NCBI GenBank assembly: GCA_963845695.1 | Contig: CAWJTQ010000007.1 | Coordinates: 1 to 64,000, forward strand | Direction: 5' to 3' | Source: CAWJTV01 sp963845695 | Lineage (GTDB): Bacteria; Planctomycetota; Planctomycetia; Isosphaerales; Isosphaeraceae | Length of the DNA: 64,000 bases | Shown here: positions 18,705 to 32,667 of the stretch, in pieces | How the letters are laid out: each line of letters opens with the position of its first letter | Numbering within the stretch: position 1 is the first letter of the stretch | Made by a program: the position numbers and the translations under genes | The notes under the pieces: generated by a model | What the model was told of the DNA's origin: nothing | Database searches by the model: none | The model's input: only the letters and a program-made list of their open reading frames with translations

Positions 18705-20431
18705 ATGAGACGTAAACCGATCCTTGCGTTCGTGCTTGCCCCTCTGGTGATGGTCGGGATCTCGGCATGGAACGCGCAGGCGCAGGAATCGTCCCAGCCG
18801 ACTCCGCCGCCTCGTCCGCTCAGCCTCGAGTATTCGGGTACCACGTCGGAAACGCCGGCGGCCCCGAACGCCGACGCGCCGGCGACCGGCGCGGGCCGAT
18901 CGGTCGCCCCGACCGCGCAGGGTCTCGACCTGCGGAAGATCCGCAGCAACTCGGTGCTGGGGCACCTCGCCAACCCGTTCGACGGTGGGACGACCCCGGG
19001 TCGATGGGGGCCGCGAGCCCGCGCCAGGCCATCAGTGCTCCGGCTCCGCTTTCGTCGGAACAGGGCTCAGGCCCTCAACACATGGGCGGCCGGAGGTCAT
19101 TGGTTCAGGCCCGTAACCCCTTTGACGCGGGATACGGTCAGCCACGTCGCGGCCTTCTTCAACAGGCCAGCCCGCAGGCTTATCCGGTACCGCAGCCGCC
19201 GGCGCAGGCTGGCGCAATGCCTGGGGCCGTGGCCGGGGCGGAGCCCGCACCCACCGTTGGCGGCGCACCGGCAGCGGGCACCGCACCCGGGGCGGAGAGC
19301 CTGCCTGGCACGCCGGCCCTCCCCTCCGCGACGATGCCGAGCACGGGCGACCTGAACGTGGCCGCCCCGAGCGCCGCCGCCGCGACCACCCCGAGTGCCG
19401 CCGACATCTTCGGAGCGGCCGGTGCAGGCACCGGGGCGGGATTCGGGGGCACGCTTCAGGCCGGTCCTACGCCGTTCGCCATGATCGGCGACATCACGCC
19501 CCTGAGCACCCGCGCCCTGGCGGTCAATCCGCCCGGGCCGCCCCGGCCGCCTGGTGCGCACGGCGGCTCGCCGATTTACCCGTCCGTCCGCAACTTCAAG
19601 ATCTCCGAGAACCAGTCGCCTCGGCCCCAGGACCGCGTCTTCTTCGACTTCAACTACTACAACAACCTGAATGACACCATCAACCGTCGCGACCTCTCAC
19701 CGATTACCCAGATGCAGGCGTACGTCTACAACTTCGGTATCGAGAAGACGTTCAACGAGGGCATGGGATCCGTCGGCATCCGCGTTCCCCTGGACAACCT
19801 CACGGCCAATAGCTACGGCAACATCATCCGCACGCCGACCTCGACCGCCCCGGGCAACCTGACGATCTTCGGCAAGTACATCCTGGCCCAGAACGTCCGG
19901 ACCGGCAGCCTGGTCTCGGCTTGCTGGGCGATCTCACCCCAGACCGCCACCGGACGCTTCGCGGGCGCACCCTATCTCTTCCCTCTCAATTCCACTTACT
20001 TCCAAACATGTATCGCTTACATCTACAACTACAATAACTGGTATTTCCAGGGGTTCAGCGGGTTCAGCTTCTCGGCCAACTCCAACGACGTCTCGATGGT
20101 CTACAACGACCTCGCCGTCGGCTACTTCCTGCTCCGAGATCCGGACTCCAGCCGGTTGCTGACGGCCCTGGCCCCGACGTTCGAGCTGCACGTGAATAAT
20201 CCCCTCAACCACCGTGACCCGTTCAACCGCCTCGACCTCGCCGGAACGCCCGATAGCGTGGATTTCACGTTCGGCCTGAACTTCGGGTTCAGGAATACGG
20301 CCGTGCTCACCGCCGCCTTCGTTACCCCGGTCAGCAGTCCCAAGCCGTTCGATTCCGAGGCGATCTTGATGCTCAATATCTTCTACGGGCGGACGCGGCG
20401 GACGGTCCCGATCACGCCGCCGCCCCTGTGA
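18705..20431 (+). CDS. Putative outer-membrane beta-barrel protein with Pro/Ala-rich linker (one frameshift)
   Basis: ATG 18705 encodes a good signal peptide (MRRKPILAFVLAPLVMVG, cleavage after AQA). A Pro/Ala/Gly-rich linker of ~250 residues follows, then ~270 residues of alternating aromatic/hydrophobic strands (RVFFDFNYYNNLNDTINRRD, IEKTFNEGMGSVGIRVPLDN, VDFTFGLNFGFRNTAV) ending LNIFYGRTRRTVPITPPPL. The frame must switch once near 18995, because the signal peptide and the barrel are in different frames. Such proteins are annotated as transporter-like or BBP7-like in planctomycetes. The substrate is unknown. The 35006-36715 protein has the same architecture. The gene is convergent with the giant adhesin gene, 53 bases away. 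Confidence 0.65.
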
Positions 20432-20484
20432 TCGGTTCGGCCCAGAGGTCTCTCCTCTCCAGTCACCGTCCCGGCGAGAGTTGC

Positions 20485-23400
20485 TCAGCGTTTGGCCTTG
20501 GTTTCGAAGAGGGCCGGCACCCGGGGCCGGGCCCGATGCACCACATGGGCCGCACTCGCGTGATGCAGTGCCTCGACCTTTACATGCCGCGCAACCTGAT
20601 GATGCACGACGTGGGTCAACTTGGCGTGATGCTTGAGTTTCAGCCCTCTGGTCGGTATGGAGGTCCCGGCGTCGAAGCCCGCCTGAAAATTGCGGAAGCT
20701 GATCTCCTGGGCCCCGATCCGGTTCTTGACGAGGAACCGGCTCGGGCTGGTGAACGGCCGGACCGGATTGTTGGGCGCGTCGTAGAGCAGGACGCCGTAA
20801 ATTCCATCGGACCTGATGGTATTCCCCGACACGGAGTTATTGATCGGGACCGAGTAGACCTCGCCCACGAAGTCGCGGCTGGTGATGTAGACGCCAACCT
20901 GGACGTCGCCGCTGATCGTGTTGCCGGCGCTGACCGGCAATGCGCTTGTCCACACCGATCGTGTTATTGGAGGCGCCCAGGACGACCACGCCGTTGAGCT
21001 GGGCATCGGCAAAGATGGGAATCCCCGCCTCGGGGCCATTGGACGAAAGCACCGACCGGCCCTTGGACGAAAAGATCTGGCCGCCGATCCCTTCTCCGAT
21101 CATGTTGCCCGTGACGAGGTTCTGCTGCGAGCCGTCGTTGAGGATCTCGACACCGGCGATGCCGTTGGCGGCGATGTCGTTACCCGGTCCGATCACGTTC
21201 CCTTGAGAATTGTTGACGAAAACGCCCAGGTCCAGGTTCGAGACGGGCTGTGTACCGGAGGCGTCGGTGCCGATCAGGTTGCCGGCAACGACGTTGCCGC
21301 TTCCCAACACCTGGCCGTTGTTCTGCTTGACGCCCGTGATTTCGACGCCCACGACATTGCCGGAGAGCAGATTGCCGGCGCCGACCTGGCCGACGGTGTC
21401 TCCAGAGGCTCCGTTGATCAAGACCCCGGCACTTTGGAGCGGGTCTGCTTCATTCGAGCCGGCGGGGAAGGCATTGCCGGTGAGGTTGGTTCCGATGAAG
21501 TTGCCCAGGACCAGGTCCCCGGTGGAGAGCACGTTGAAGAGTTGGATGCCCGACTGGCTATTCCCCGAGATGACGTTTCGGTCGGCCGAACTGGTCCCGC
21601 CGATCAGGTCGCCGGGCGAGTTGTCCACGAGGATGCCGGTGACGTTTCCCGTGCCCCCGCTGACGTTCACGACCCGACCGGCGGCATTCAGGCCGATCAG
21701 GTTGCCCTGGACGACATCGTTGAAGCCGGAGCTCCCGGCCGTGCCGCCGAGAAGCTGGATTCCGACGTTGTTGTTACCCGTGATCAGGTTGCCCGCGCCG
21801 GCGACCGAACCGCCGATCGTCTCGTTGAGGGCCTGCGTGGTGACGTTGTTGACGAGGATGCCGCCCTGACCGTTGCCGATGGCAAAAGTCCGCGACGCGT
21901 CCAACCCGATGACGTTGCCCTGGATGACCGACTGCGGCTGGCCGGCCGAGGCACCCGTGAGCTGGATCATCACGCCCCACTGAGCGTTGCCTGAGATCAG
22001 GTTCCCGGGCTCGCCGCTCACAGCTACCTGGGTATCGGCAAGGGTCGCTCCCCCGCTGATGCCCCCAACCGTATTGGCCGAGCCGTCGATCAGCTCCACG
22101 CCATTGGCCAGGTTGCCCAGTGCCGCGGTGCCCGCAGCGTTGGTGCCGATGAAGTTGCCGAGCACCACGTCGGCGGCGGCCGACAGGTTCGGGAACTGGT
22201 CGATCAGCACGCCGTTGCCGGCATTCCCTGAGATGACGTTCCGGTCCAGCGTGGAGGCGCCGCCAATGGTATTGTCACTGGCGTTCAAGATCTGAACGCC
22301 ATCGCTGCCATTGCCCAGGCTCCCGGTCCCCGCCGCATTGGTGCCGATCAGGTTTCCCACCACGAGGTTGTCCCTGGCATGCGCTCCGCCTGGGTTGAAG
22401 ATCTGGATGCCAGCCTGGGAATTGCTCCCGATGACGTTCCCCAGGCCGGTTCCGGGCGAAGTCGTGGCGCCGCCGATCGTGTTGGCGGACGAGCCGTACA
22501 CAAGGACCCCGTATGAGCCGTTGCCGACCGCGACGTTGCCGGACGGATCGGTGCCGATGAAGTTCCCCTCCACCACGGTCCCGCTCGTCGCGTTGGGCGA
22601 GCCCGTGATCTCGACCCCCGCCTGGTTGTTGCCCGAGATGATATTACCTTGGCCACTGCCACCCACCACGTTCATGGCGCCGGCATCATTCAACAGCACG
22701 CCGTCGGCGCCGTTGGCCATCGGGTTCCCCTGGGACGACAAGCCGACGAAGTTCTGTGTGAAGGTATTGGAGATCGCTCCGGTGCCAAAGACCTGGATGC
22801 CGTCCTCGTTGTTGCCTGCGATCAAGTTACTCGCGATCGTGTTCCCGGAGATCGTGCTCGCCGTTGGATTCGCGGTCACGCCCCTGATGGTGATCGCGGT
22901 GCTGCCCAGGAGGAAGATGCCATCGGCAGAGTTGCCCAGGGCCGTCGATGCCGCTGGGTCCGTGCCGATCAGGTTGTTTTCGATCACGTTGAACTGGGCG
23001 TCGTTGACCAGAAGGATGCCGTCGAGTGAATTGCCCGAGACGACGTTGGCGGCGGCCGAAGTGCTGCCGCCGACGGTGTTGGAGTCGGCGTTGCTGAGGA
23101 TGATCCCAGCGACCGCGTTCGGGACCGCCGTGGTCTGACCCTGGCTTCCCACGCCCACACCGATCCAGTTCCCCTCGATGACGTTCTGGTTGGAGGTCGT
23201 GCCGCCGGACGAGCTCGAGACCGTCCCCGAGAGGAACACCCCACTGGCGTGGTTGCCCGAGATCGTGTTCCCGGCCCCGGTCGTGATGCCCCCGATCGTG
23301 ACGTCGCTCGTTTGGTTGATGAAGATGCCATTGGAGTCGTTGCCCAGGTCGAGTGTCGGGTTCCCGGGGGCACTGAAGCCCTGTAAGTCGGTCCCGATCT

Positions 23401-26400
23401 CGTTGCCCGCGATCAGGATCGAGGTGGCCTGAAGCACATCGACACCGTTAGCATGATTGCCGGAGATGACGTTCCTCGCACCGGCCGTCGTGCCCCCGAC
23501 TGTGACGTCGCCGACCGAGTCCAGGAACACGCCGTCGGCTCCGTTGCCCAGGCCGATCGCGCTGGAGTCGACTGCGCTCGTGCCGTGGTCGTTCGTGCCG
23601 ATGAAGTTGCCGGCAATCAGCAAGTCGATCGACGCCACGACCGGTCCGCCGTCCGACCGAGGCAGGTCGTCGAACGCGTGGATGCCGTAGCCTCGGTTGT
23701 TCGAGATCAGGTTGCCCTGGATCACGTCGCCGGTGGAGTTGAGCGCAAAGATCCCATCGCTCAGATTGCCCGCGTTGTTCCGGTACCCGTCTCTGGCCTC
23801 AACTTGAACTTGCTGGCCAGTCGAACTCAGGACGACTCCGATCAGATTACTGTTGATGGTGTCAGCGTTGGCATTGTTGAGCACGATGCCCTCGCCCAGG
23901 TTCCCCGCGATCAGGTTGCCGCCTGAGGACGAAAGTGTGAGGCTGACTGAACCGGCCGAGCCGGCCGCCGTGCCGCCGATCGTGACCCCGGTCACGTTGT
24001 TGAGCTGGATGCCGTCGTCCACATTACCGAAGGTCAGCGCCGTGTTGGTCTCCGAGACCGTCGACACGTACCCCCCGGTCTTGTCAGTACCGATCAGGTT
24101 GTCCTGGATGAGGGCGCTCGCAGTGGCGCGTGCGTTATTCGCACTCTGGACGGTCACGCCACTCAAGCCGTTGTCCGAGACGACGTTGCCCGAGACAGTC
24201 ACCGCGACGAGTGGCGATGGGCCCAGACTTGTCGAGTTCGACTCCAGGAGAATGCCGCTGAGACCGTTACCTTGCGGATCGTCGTTGGCGTCGTAGGCGC
24301 TGGTGCCGTCCAGGGTGGTCCCGATGAAGTTGTCGGTGATCCGGGCGAGTGACTGATCGCCGCTCAGGTCGCCGACGAGATAGATGCCATTTTGGCTGTT
24401 CAACGCCACGAGGTTGCCGGTGATGAGGTTCGGGCTTCCCGTCGTCGAGACGAGGCTGATCGCAATCCCATCGTCGGCATTGCCCGAAATCACGTTGGCG
24501 CCGGCATCCAGCGATACGAGCGACCCGACCGAGGACGTCAACACGTCGCCGATGGTGTTGTTCATCGCATTCGTGATCGCGATCCCGCTCCCCGCGTTTC
24601 CCGACAGCGGGTTCGTCGTGTTGCCGGCGATGGTGGATGTCGCTCCGATCGTGTTCCCCACGACGAGATTCTGGGAAACGGAACCCGACAAGCTCACCCC
24701 TGCGCCGTTGTTGGCCGTGATGAAGTTGCCCACGGCCACGGTTCCGGAGAGGTTTTGCCCCGCGCTGAAGACCTGCTGGGGGAACGTCTGTAAGACCGAG
24801 GTGCCCGAGGAGAAGGCGTCGGCGAGTTTCAACTGGCCGATGATCGTACCACCGATCGCGGATGGAACGTAAGAGAAGCCCAACGCGTAGCCGATGGAAT
24901 TGGACTGGGTTTCGCTGCCGCTGAGGTCGATCCCGTCTCCCAGGTTGCCCGCGTTCTCGATCAGTGTATGGTTCGTGTCGCTGTTCCCCTCCACGGAGAC
25001 CACGTTGAGGCCAATCAAGTTGCCCATCACCACGTTGTCGGTCGATTGGCCGTCGCCCGGCGTGATCGAGAGACCCGCCCCGCGATTGAAATCGATGACG
25101 TTGCCAATGCCGGAGACGGTACCGGGGGTGCCGGAGATCGGATCCCCGTTGCGGTCGCTCCCCGAGTAACTGAGCGACTCGGAGAACCAGGCCGGAATCA
25201 CCTGGGTGGGATCGATGGTGCCGCTGACTGTACCGCCGATCGAATTGCTGGACGAACCGTCGATCTCGATCCCGGTTGCGTTCCCCATCTTGTCGTTGAA
25301 GGAGTCGGTGCCGATGTAGTTGCCCAGCACCAGGTCCCCCATGTTCGAGCTCGAGAGCAAGATCCCCGCCCCACTGTTGAACCCGATGACGTTGGCGGCG
25401 CCGAGGGTTGTACCGCCGATCGTGTTCCCCGGGTCGTCGAACAGGATCACGCCCACCGCATTACCCAGATTGCTGGCAGCGGCATTGGTGCCGATGTCGT
25501 TCCCCGCCACCACGTTGCCCGTGGCCGACGTGCCCGAGATCGACACGCCCGCCGCGGTGTTGAACCCGATCGTGTTCCCCATTCCGGCGACGATACCGCC
25601 GATTGTATTGCTGCCGACGTCGTCGATCACGACGCCCTCGAGATTGTGCAGGTTCTGGCCCGCGGCGTTGGTGCCGATGTCGTTCCCTGCCACCACGTTG
25701 CCCGTGGCCGATGAGCCCGAGATCGACACCCCCGCTGTGGTGCTGAAACCGATGATGTTGGCGCTGGCGAAGGTCGTGCCGCCGATCGTGTTGTTCCCGC
25801 TGTTGTCGATGACCACGCCCTGCCCATTGCCCTGGTTGTCGCCGGCGTCGTCGGTGCCGATCACGTTCCCCGCGACGACGTTGTTCGAGGACTGAACCAG
25901 GATCGCGGCCCCCGTGAAGCCCTGAAGCTCGAGCCCTTCAATCGTGCTGCCGGTCGAGCCAGTCGCCAGGTCCAGACCGGTTGAACACGCTGTTGCTGTT
26001 TTTGCTGTTGCCGTTTTGAAGGACAATGGCCGGTGTGCCGTCGATCGTCAACTCGCTGGTGCCGTCGATCGTCAGAGGCACGGTGATGGACAAGGTGGAT
26101 TTCAGACCGATCACGAACGGGCCGGTACCGGGAATCTGGAACGTGATGTCCGTTGACCCACCCGACTCGGCCGCGTCGATGGCGGCGCGGAGCGAGCCCG
26201 GCCCGTCATCGTTGGTGTTGGTGACCGTCGCCGCCGGGATGATCGCGAGCGGGGCCGAGAAGGCCGAGGTGCCGTCCGTCGCGTTCGTTTGCGTCGCCAG
26301 GATCTGGGCTCCGATGGTGAGTCCCGAGACCGAGAGCGTCCCCGAGTCATCGCCAGCCGAGATGCTCGTCTCGCCGAGAAACGTCCGCTGATTCGAGCCG

Positions 26401-29400
26401 AGCAGGTACACATCCAGCGACGTCGCGACGCTCACCAGCGATGCCAGGGCGATGGAAAGCGTGCTGCCGGTTGACGCCAGCGATGCGGAGAGGAGCTGTG
26501 GGGCCTGGAGATTGCCGTTGGCGCCGGGGGTCAAGGCGATATCGTTGGCAGCCACGGAGGGCAGGACGACGCTTCCGTTGGTCCCCACGTACAAGTTCTC
26601 GAGGACCACGTTGCCGGTTCCGGAGAGGATCGCGATGCCGTTGGTCGCGTTCGACCCGATCGTGTTCCCCGCCCCCGTCGCCGTCCCACCGATCGTGTTA
26701 TTCGAGCTCTGAACGGCGATGCCGTTGCCGCCGAAATCGACGATGGTCAACCCTTCGATCGTGCTGCCGTCGGAGTCCGTGCCAAGAGTCAGCCCATTGA
26801 AACTCTGAAGGCCGCCGTTGATCTGACCGCCCGCCTCGGTGGTGCCGTCGATCGTCACCGGGACCACGATGGTGGGCAGGACGGCCGTCGGGCTGATCGT
26901 GAAAGCACCACCTCCCGCAATGGCGAAGGTGATGTCGTCCGTGCCCGAGCCTGGCGGGCTGTTATTGGCATCGAGGATCGCCAGCCGGAGCGAGCCGACA
27001 AACGAGCCCTGGACGTTGTCCGACGTGTTCGTCACGGCGAACGCCGAGGTCGAGGAGGTCGGCGTCCTCGGGGTCACCGCCGTGGCGAACTCCGACGTGC
27101 TATTATCGGGCCCGGTCAAAGTCGCCGTGACCGTCTGGCCGTTGAGCAATCCCGTGCTATCGTCGAACGTCGTCGTGCTGGCCGTGAGCATGGCCGTCTG
27201 GCTGGAACTGCCCGCGGCGGCCAATGTGACGGTCGCAGTCCCCAGGAACTGGGCCGCGGGGTTTTCCGAGCCACTGCTGGCGAAGAACTCCACCGTGTAG
27301 GTCCCGGCTGCGGTGCCGGTGATCGTGTAGTCGATGGTGGTGAGGTTCGGGACGGAAGCGACTGCGACGATGCTCGGAGCGGCCGGGATTGGTGAGGCGA
27401 GGACGATGGCGCCACCCGGATTATTGTAAATCAAGTTCTGCCGGATCGCGTTGCCCGATCCGGAGAGGACATCGATCGCCTTACCGGAATTCCCCGTGAT
27501 GGTGTTGCCCGAGTTGGTCGCGGTGCCGCCGATCGTATTGTTGCTCGTTTTGATCTGAATGGCGTCGCCGGTGAAACCCGTGATCTCCAGTCCGTCGATG
27601 GTGCTGCCGGCAGAAGTGGAAGAAGGCGAAGTCGCCGTACTCAGCACCAGGCCATCGGCGATGGAGCCGCCGCCACTAATCTGGATGAACGCCGTGACGG
27701 GATTGCCCGCGAGACTGGAGAGGTAGGTCGACTCGGTCGTCCCGTCGATCGTGATGGGCACCGTGATGTCTTGCAGCGCGGTGTTCAAATCGATCGTGAA
27801 TGTCGAAGTGGCTGGATTGTAACCCGAATCGGATGTCGGGATGTTGAAGAGAATCTGATCGGTTGCTCCGGATTCCGGAGGGTTCGCATCCGCCGCCGCG
27901 ATGGCACTGCTCAACGAGCCGACCCCGCTGCTGTTGGTATTCGTGACGGCGAGTGGGCTTGCTACATCGACTGTGCCGGCGAACTGCGAAGTATCGCCGG
28001 TGGGCGAGGTCGAAGTGGCCGTGATATTCAAGCCCGTGGAGACAGCAGCCGTCAGCGTCGCCGAGAAGCTGGTGCCCGTCGTCACGACGTAGCTACCGAG
28101 GTAAGTACGCGCCGGCGTCTGGCCGGGAGCATCCGCGTAGAAGTCCAGGATCGTTCCACTGGGCGTGCCGGCGCTGACGGTCCCCTCAACGGTGGTTGTT
28201 CCCGCATTGGAGGTGGCCAGGGTCAAGGCCGGCGGTTGCTGGTTGTTGTTGGCGTTCGTCTGAAGGACGATCGCCGATGTCGTATTGGAATAGATCGGGT
28301 TGCCGCGGATGGTGTCTCCACTGCCGGTGTTCACGTTGATCCCAACGGAGTTGAAGGCGATCACGTTACCGGCGGCGGCGGTTGTGCCGCCGATCGTGTT
28401 GTTCGAGCCGTTGATCAGAATGCCCTGATCGTTGGCGGCTGCGGTGACACCGTCGGGCAAGACACCGAAGTCGTTGGACTGAACCGTGTTCTTGCCACTC
28501 TCGATATCCAGGCCCGTGCCACCGGTGACGTCGATGATGTCCAGGCCCCGGATGGTGCTGCCGTCGGAGCCGGTGCCGAGGATCAGCCCGCCGCCGCTGA
28601 TCTCAACCACCGGCGTGCCGGCATAGCCGGGCTGGAGAGTCGCGTCCAGGATGACCGGGTGAGTGATCGTCAGGGAACTTCCTAGCGTGATCGTCCAGAC
28701 GCCTGGCGATGCTGGAACCGGCCGGGAGCTGGAACGCGATCGTGTCCGGGTTCGGATTGGAGGTGTCACCGTTGACCGCGGCGATCTCGGAAGCCAGCGA
28801 TCCCGCCGTGCTCGCGCTCGCCGCGGTCGAGGTTACCAGGTAGGGCTGGGGCACCGAGACCGCAGTGGCGAATTCCGAGGTGTCGCCGGGCGTCAATCCG
28901 GATGGTCCCCCCGAGGCGGGAATCGTCCAGGTCGCCGTCACCGCCTGGCCGCCGCTCAGCGTGGTCGAGATACTCACCGGCAGCGTGGTGTCGCCCGCCG
29001 AGATCGTCTCCGTCGTGGTGAGGAGGTGGACATGAGCGTCGACCTGGTTGGCCGTCGGCAAATCGCTGGGTGCGCTGGAGAACACGTCGAGCACGTACTG
29101 ACCGGCGGCCATTCCCGTGACGTTGAAAGTGACGATCGTGGATCCCGACCCCGAAGAGGTCACGCCCGTGATCGAGGGCGCCGGCAAGTTCGGCGAATCG
29201 TTGCCACCGCTGGTCAGGTCGATCCCGCTGGTCGCGAGCGTGGAGCTGGCGTTGCCGTTACCGTAGAACAGGTTGTTCAGGATCGTGTTGCCAGTGCCGG
29301 TTGTCACGATCAACGCGCCGTCGTTGGTACTCGTGCCGTTGAACGCGATCGTATTGCGGGCCGCCGTTACGATTCCACCGACAGTGTTGTTCGAGCCCAG

Positions 29401-32400
29401 GTCGATCACCACGCCGGTGTCGTTCCCGAGATTGGTGCCCGCGGCGTTCGTGCCGATGAAGTTCCCTTCCAGCAGGTTCGACGAGGCCGACGAGCCGGTG
29501 ATCGACACCCCTGCCGAGGAGCTGAAGGCGATGGTGTTGCCGCTGCCGGCGGCCGTCCCGCCGATCGTGTTGCTCCCGACGTTGTCAATGATCACACCCT
29601 GCGCGTTGCCCAGGTTGTCGCCCGCGGCATCAGTGCCGATGAAGTTCCCCTCCAGGGCGTTGCTCGCGCCCGAGATCGACACTCCAGCCGAGCCGGATGT
29701 GCCCACCACGTTCCCCGCGCCGACGGCCGTGCCGCCGATCGTGTTGCTCCCGGTTTCCACGACGATCGCGGGGCCGGAGAACCCGCTGAACTGGAGCCCT
29801 TCGATCGTGCTGCCGTCCGATCCCGTCGTCAGGTCCACGCCGTTGGACGCACCCCCGGCACTCGGGCTGAGCACGATGTCCGGCGTCTTCTGGCTCGTCA
29901 GCTCGCTCGTCCCATCGATCGTCAGGGGCTTGTCGATCGAGAGGGGCGTCGCCAGGTCGATCGTGAACGGGCCGGTACCGGGGATATCAAACGTGATGTC
30001 CGTGGGCCCGCTGGATTCAGCAGTGGCGATCGCAGCGCGGAGCGAGCCTGCCCCGCTATCCAGGGTGTTGGTCACCGTCGTCGACGGGAACACCGAGAGT
30101 GGGGCAGAGAAGGCCGAGGTGCCGTCGGACGTGTTCGTCTGCGTCACCACGATCTGGTCACCCGTGGCCAGTCCTGAATGCGTCAGCGTCAGCGTGGCGG
30201 AAGTGGTGTTCGCCGACACGCTCGCGTCGCCGAGGAACGTCCGCTGGTTCGGGCTCGACTGGAGCCAGTACACGTCCAGCGACGTGTTGGCGGTCGGGGC
30301 CACCGCCAGCGCGATCGAGAGCGTGCTGTTGTTCAGCGAGGCGGAAAGGAGCTGCGCGGGTTGCAGATTGCCATTGGCACCGACACCGACCCCGATGTCG
30401 CTGGCGGCCACCGACGGCGTCTGCAACGAGCCGTTGGTCCCGGTGTACGTGTTAGACAGGATCGTGTTGCCTGTACCCGCAAGGATCGCGATGCCCGTGT
30501 TTGTGTTGAACCCGATGAGGTTGGCCGACGACGACGTCGCGCCCGACGCCGTGCCGCCGATCGTGTTGTCCGCCGCGTTGAAGACCTGCACGGCCGCGCC
30601 GTTGCCCAACGAGGCCGTGCCTGTCGAATCGGTCCCGATGAAGTTCCCCTCGACCAGCGCATTGGTGTCGTCGGTCTTCGACGTGCCGAGGATCTGCACG
30701 CCCGCTGTGGTGTTGAAGCCGATCACGTTGCCGGCGCCGGTCGTGGTCCCGCCGATCGTGGTGCTGACGACGTTGTCCACCAGGACGCCGATCTGGTTCG
30801 CCCCGTTCGATCCGGTCGTCGTGACGCCGAGCTCGTTGCTCTCGATCGTGTCGTCGGCCGATTCCACATGGATACCGGCGCCGCTCGCGAACCCGACGAT
30901 GTCCAGCCCCTCGATCGTGCTGTTGACCGAGCCGGAGCCGAGAATCAGGCCATCGCCCAAAACGTGGTTCGTGCTGCCGATGAGCTGAGCCATCGTCGTT
31001 CCGGACACGAAGCCGTTGATGACCACCTGCTGCGTGATCGCCGGCAGCGGCGAAATCAGAGTGATCTGGTACGGCGAGGGGAGCGTGAATGTGATCGTCG
31101 GGCTGCCTCCCGCGGCGTCGACGTCGAGGATCGCCTGGCGTAGCGAGCCCACCCCACTGTCGCTGCCGGTGCTCACCTGGAACGGATCGCTCCACTTCGT
31201 ACTCACCGCGAAGTTCGACGTGGTGCCGTTCTGCGGCGTCACCGTGGCCGTGACCGTCTGGCTGCTCGTCAAGGCCGTCGAGAGGTTGAATGACGCGAAG
31301 GAGCTGTAGGACGCGGTGGGAATACTGACCGCCGTGCTGCTCCCCAGATACACCGCCGCCGGACTATTCGTCCCGCTGCTGGCGTAGAAATCGAGCGTGT
31401 ACGTCTGGCCGGCAGTGCCGTTGATTGTGTAGTCAATCGTCGTCAGGTTGCTGACCGATGTGTAAGCCAGGGGTGTGGGGGCGCCAATCGCGTCGGTGAT
31501 CGTGTTGGCGACGTTGAGGTTCTCGCCCGTATTGTTGTAGATCAGATTGCCACGGATGGCGTCGCCGGTGCCGGAATTGACGTCCACGCCGTTGACGGTA
31601 TTGAACGCGATGGTGTTGCCGGCGCCGGAAGAAGTCCCGCCGATCGTGGCATCCGAAGCGCTGACCGAAATGCCGGCACCGCCGTTAGGCACAGCGGCGG
31701 TGCCAGCCGCGTTCGTGCCGATGAAATTGCCCTCGACCAGGCTCGCATCGTCGATGTCAACGCCATCACCCATGTTTCCGGAGATGACATTGGCAGCGCC
31801 GGCCGAGGTCCCGCCGATCGTGTTGCCTGCGCCGTCGCTCACCACGCCAGTCACGTTGCCCAGGCTCGTGCCGGCGGCGTTGATACCGATCAGGTTGCCC
31901 TCGACCAGGTTTCCTGTGGCCGATGGACCGTTGAGTAGGATACCCGACTCATTGAATCCGATCGTGTTGCCGGCGCCGGCGGTGCTGCCGCCGATGGTGT
32001 TCGGACCATCGGCGATCTCCACGCCAGTCTGGTTCGCCAGATTCGTGCCCGCGCCATTCGTGCCGATGAAGTTGCCTTCCACGAGGTTGCCCGAGGTGGC
32101 GATCATCAGGCCGGGTGAGTTGGTGGTCGTGCCCACCACGTTCCCCGCGCCGGTCGCCGTGCCGCCGATCGTGTTGTTGGCGGACTGGACGAGGATCGCG
32201 GAATTGGTGAAGCCCGCGAACTGGAGCCCGTCAATCGTGCTCCCGTCCGAACCCGATCCCAGTTGCAACCCCGTCAAGTTCGGAGGCGCGTCGCTTCCTT
32301 CGGTGAGCTCGATGCCCGGTGTGTTCTGGCCGGTCAACTGGCTCGTGCCCTCGATCAAGACCGGGTGTTGGACGATTGGGAGTGCGGACGTCAACATGAT

Positions 32401-32667
32401 CGTCCAGACGCCAGTTGTCCCGTTGTAGCCCGGATCGGTGGTCGGGATGGCGAAGTCGATCGTATCGACCCCGGTATTGCCCGTATCATTGTTGGCCTGA
32501 GTGATCGCCCAGGGGAGCGAATTCGACGTACTGATGTTGTCCGAGGTGTTCGACACCGAGAACGTGGACATCAGGAAGCGGTCTTCGCACCGCTCCAGCC
32601 CCAGGTCGATGGATCGCCGCCGCTCGAGAATCCGCGCACGACGCCTGCTCCGTTTGAACGGCTTCAT
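20485..32667 (-). CDS. Giant right-handed beta-helix adhesin-like protein (three frameshifts)
   Basis: ATG 32665-32667 encodes a very basic N-terminus (MKPFKRSRRRARILERRRS) and LERCEDRFLMSTFSVSNTSD, a LEDR-like sequence typical of exported planctomycete giant proteins. The rest is made of right-handed beta-helix coils (GVxIxxxxNTIGGTxxGAGNVIxGN) in modules. Each module opens VTNTxDxGxGSLRxAI, then DITFxIPGTGPF, PLTIDGTSEL and GSDGSTIEGL. The reading frame shifts near 28705 and 25985 and again near 20960; each time the repeats resume at once, so one ~4060-residue product is intended. The tail ends in a His/Lys-rich segment (LKLKHHAKLTHVVHHQVARH, then ALFETKAKR). It is likely surface-exposed and may bind polysaccharide or act in adhesion. 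No catalytic polysaccharide-lyase residues are evident. Confidence 0.8.

Noticed and set aside
22311..23138. Plus-strand ORFs rich in PPIVLPE/PTTF motifs opposite the adhesin gene
   Set aside because: Complement of the repeating NTIGGT/GN coding units; the motifs recur at the same period as the adhesin coils.
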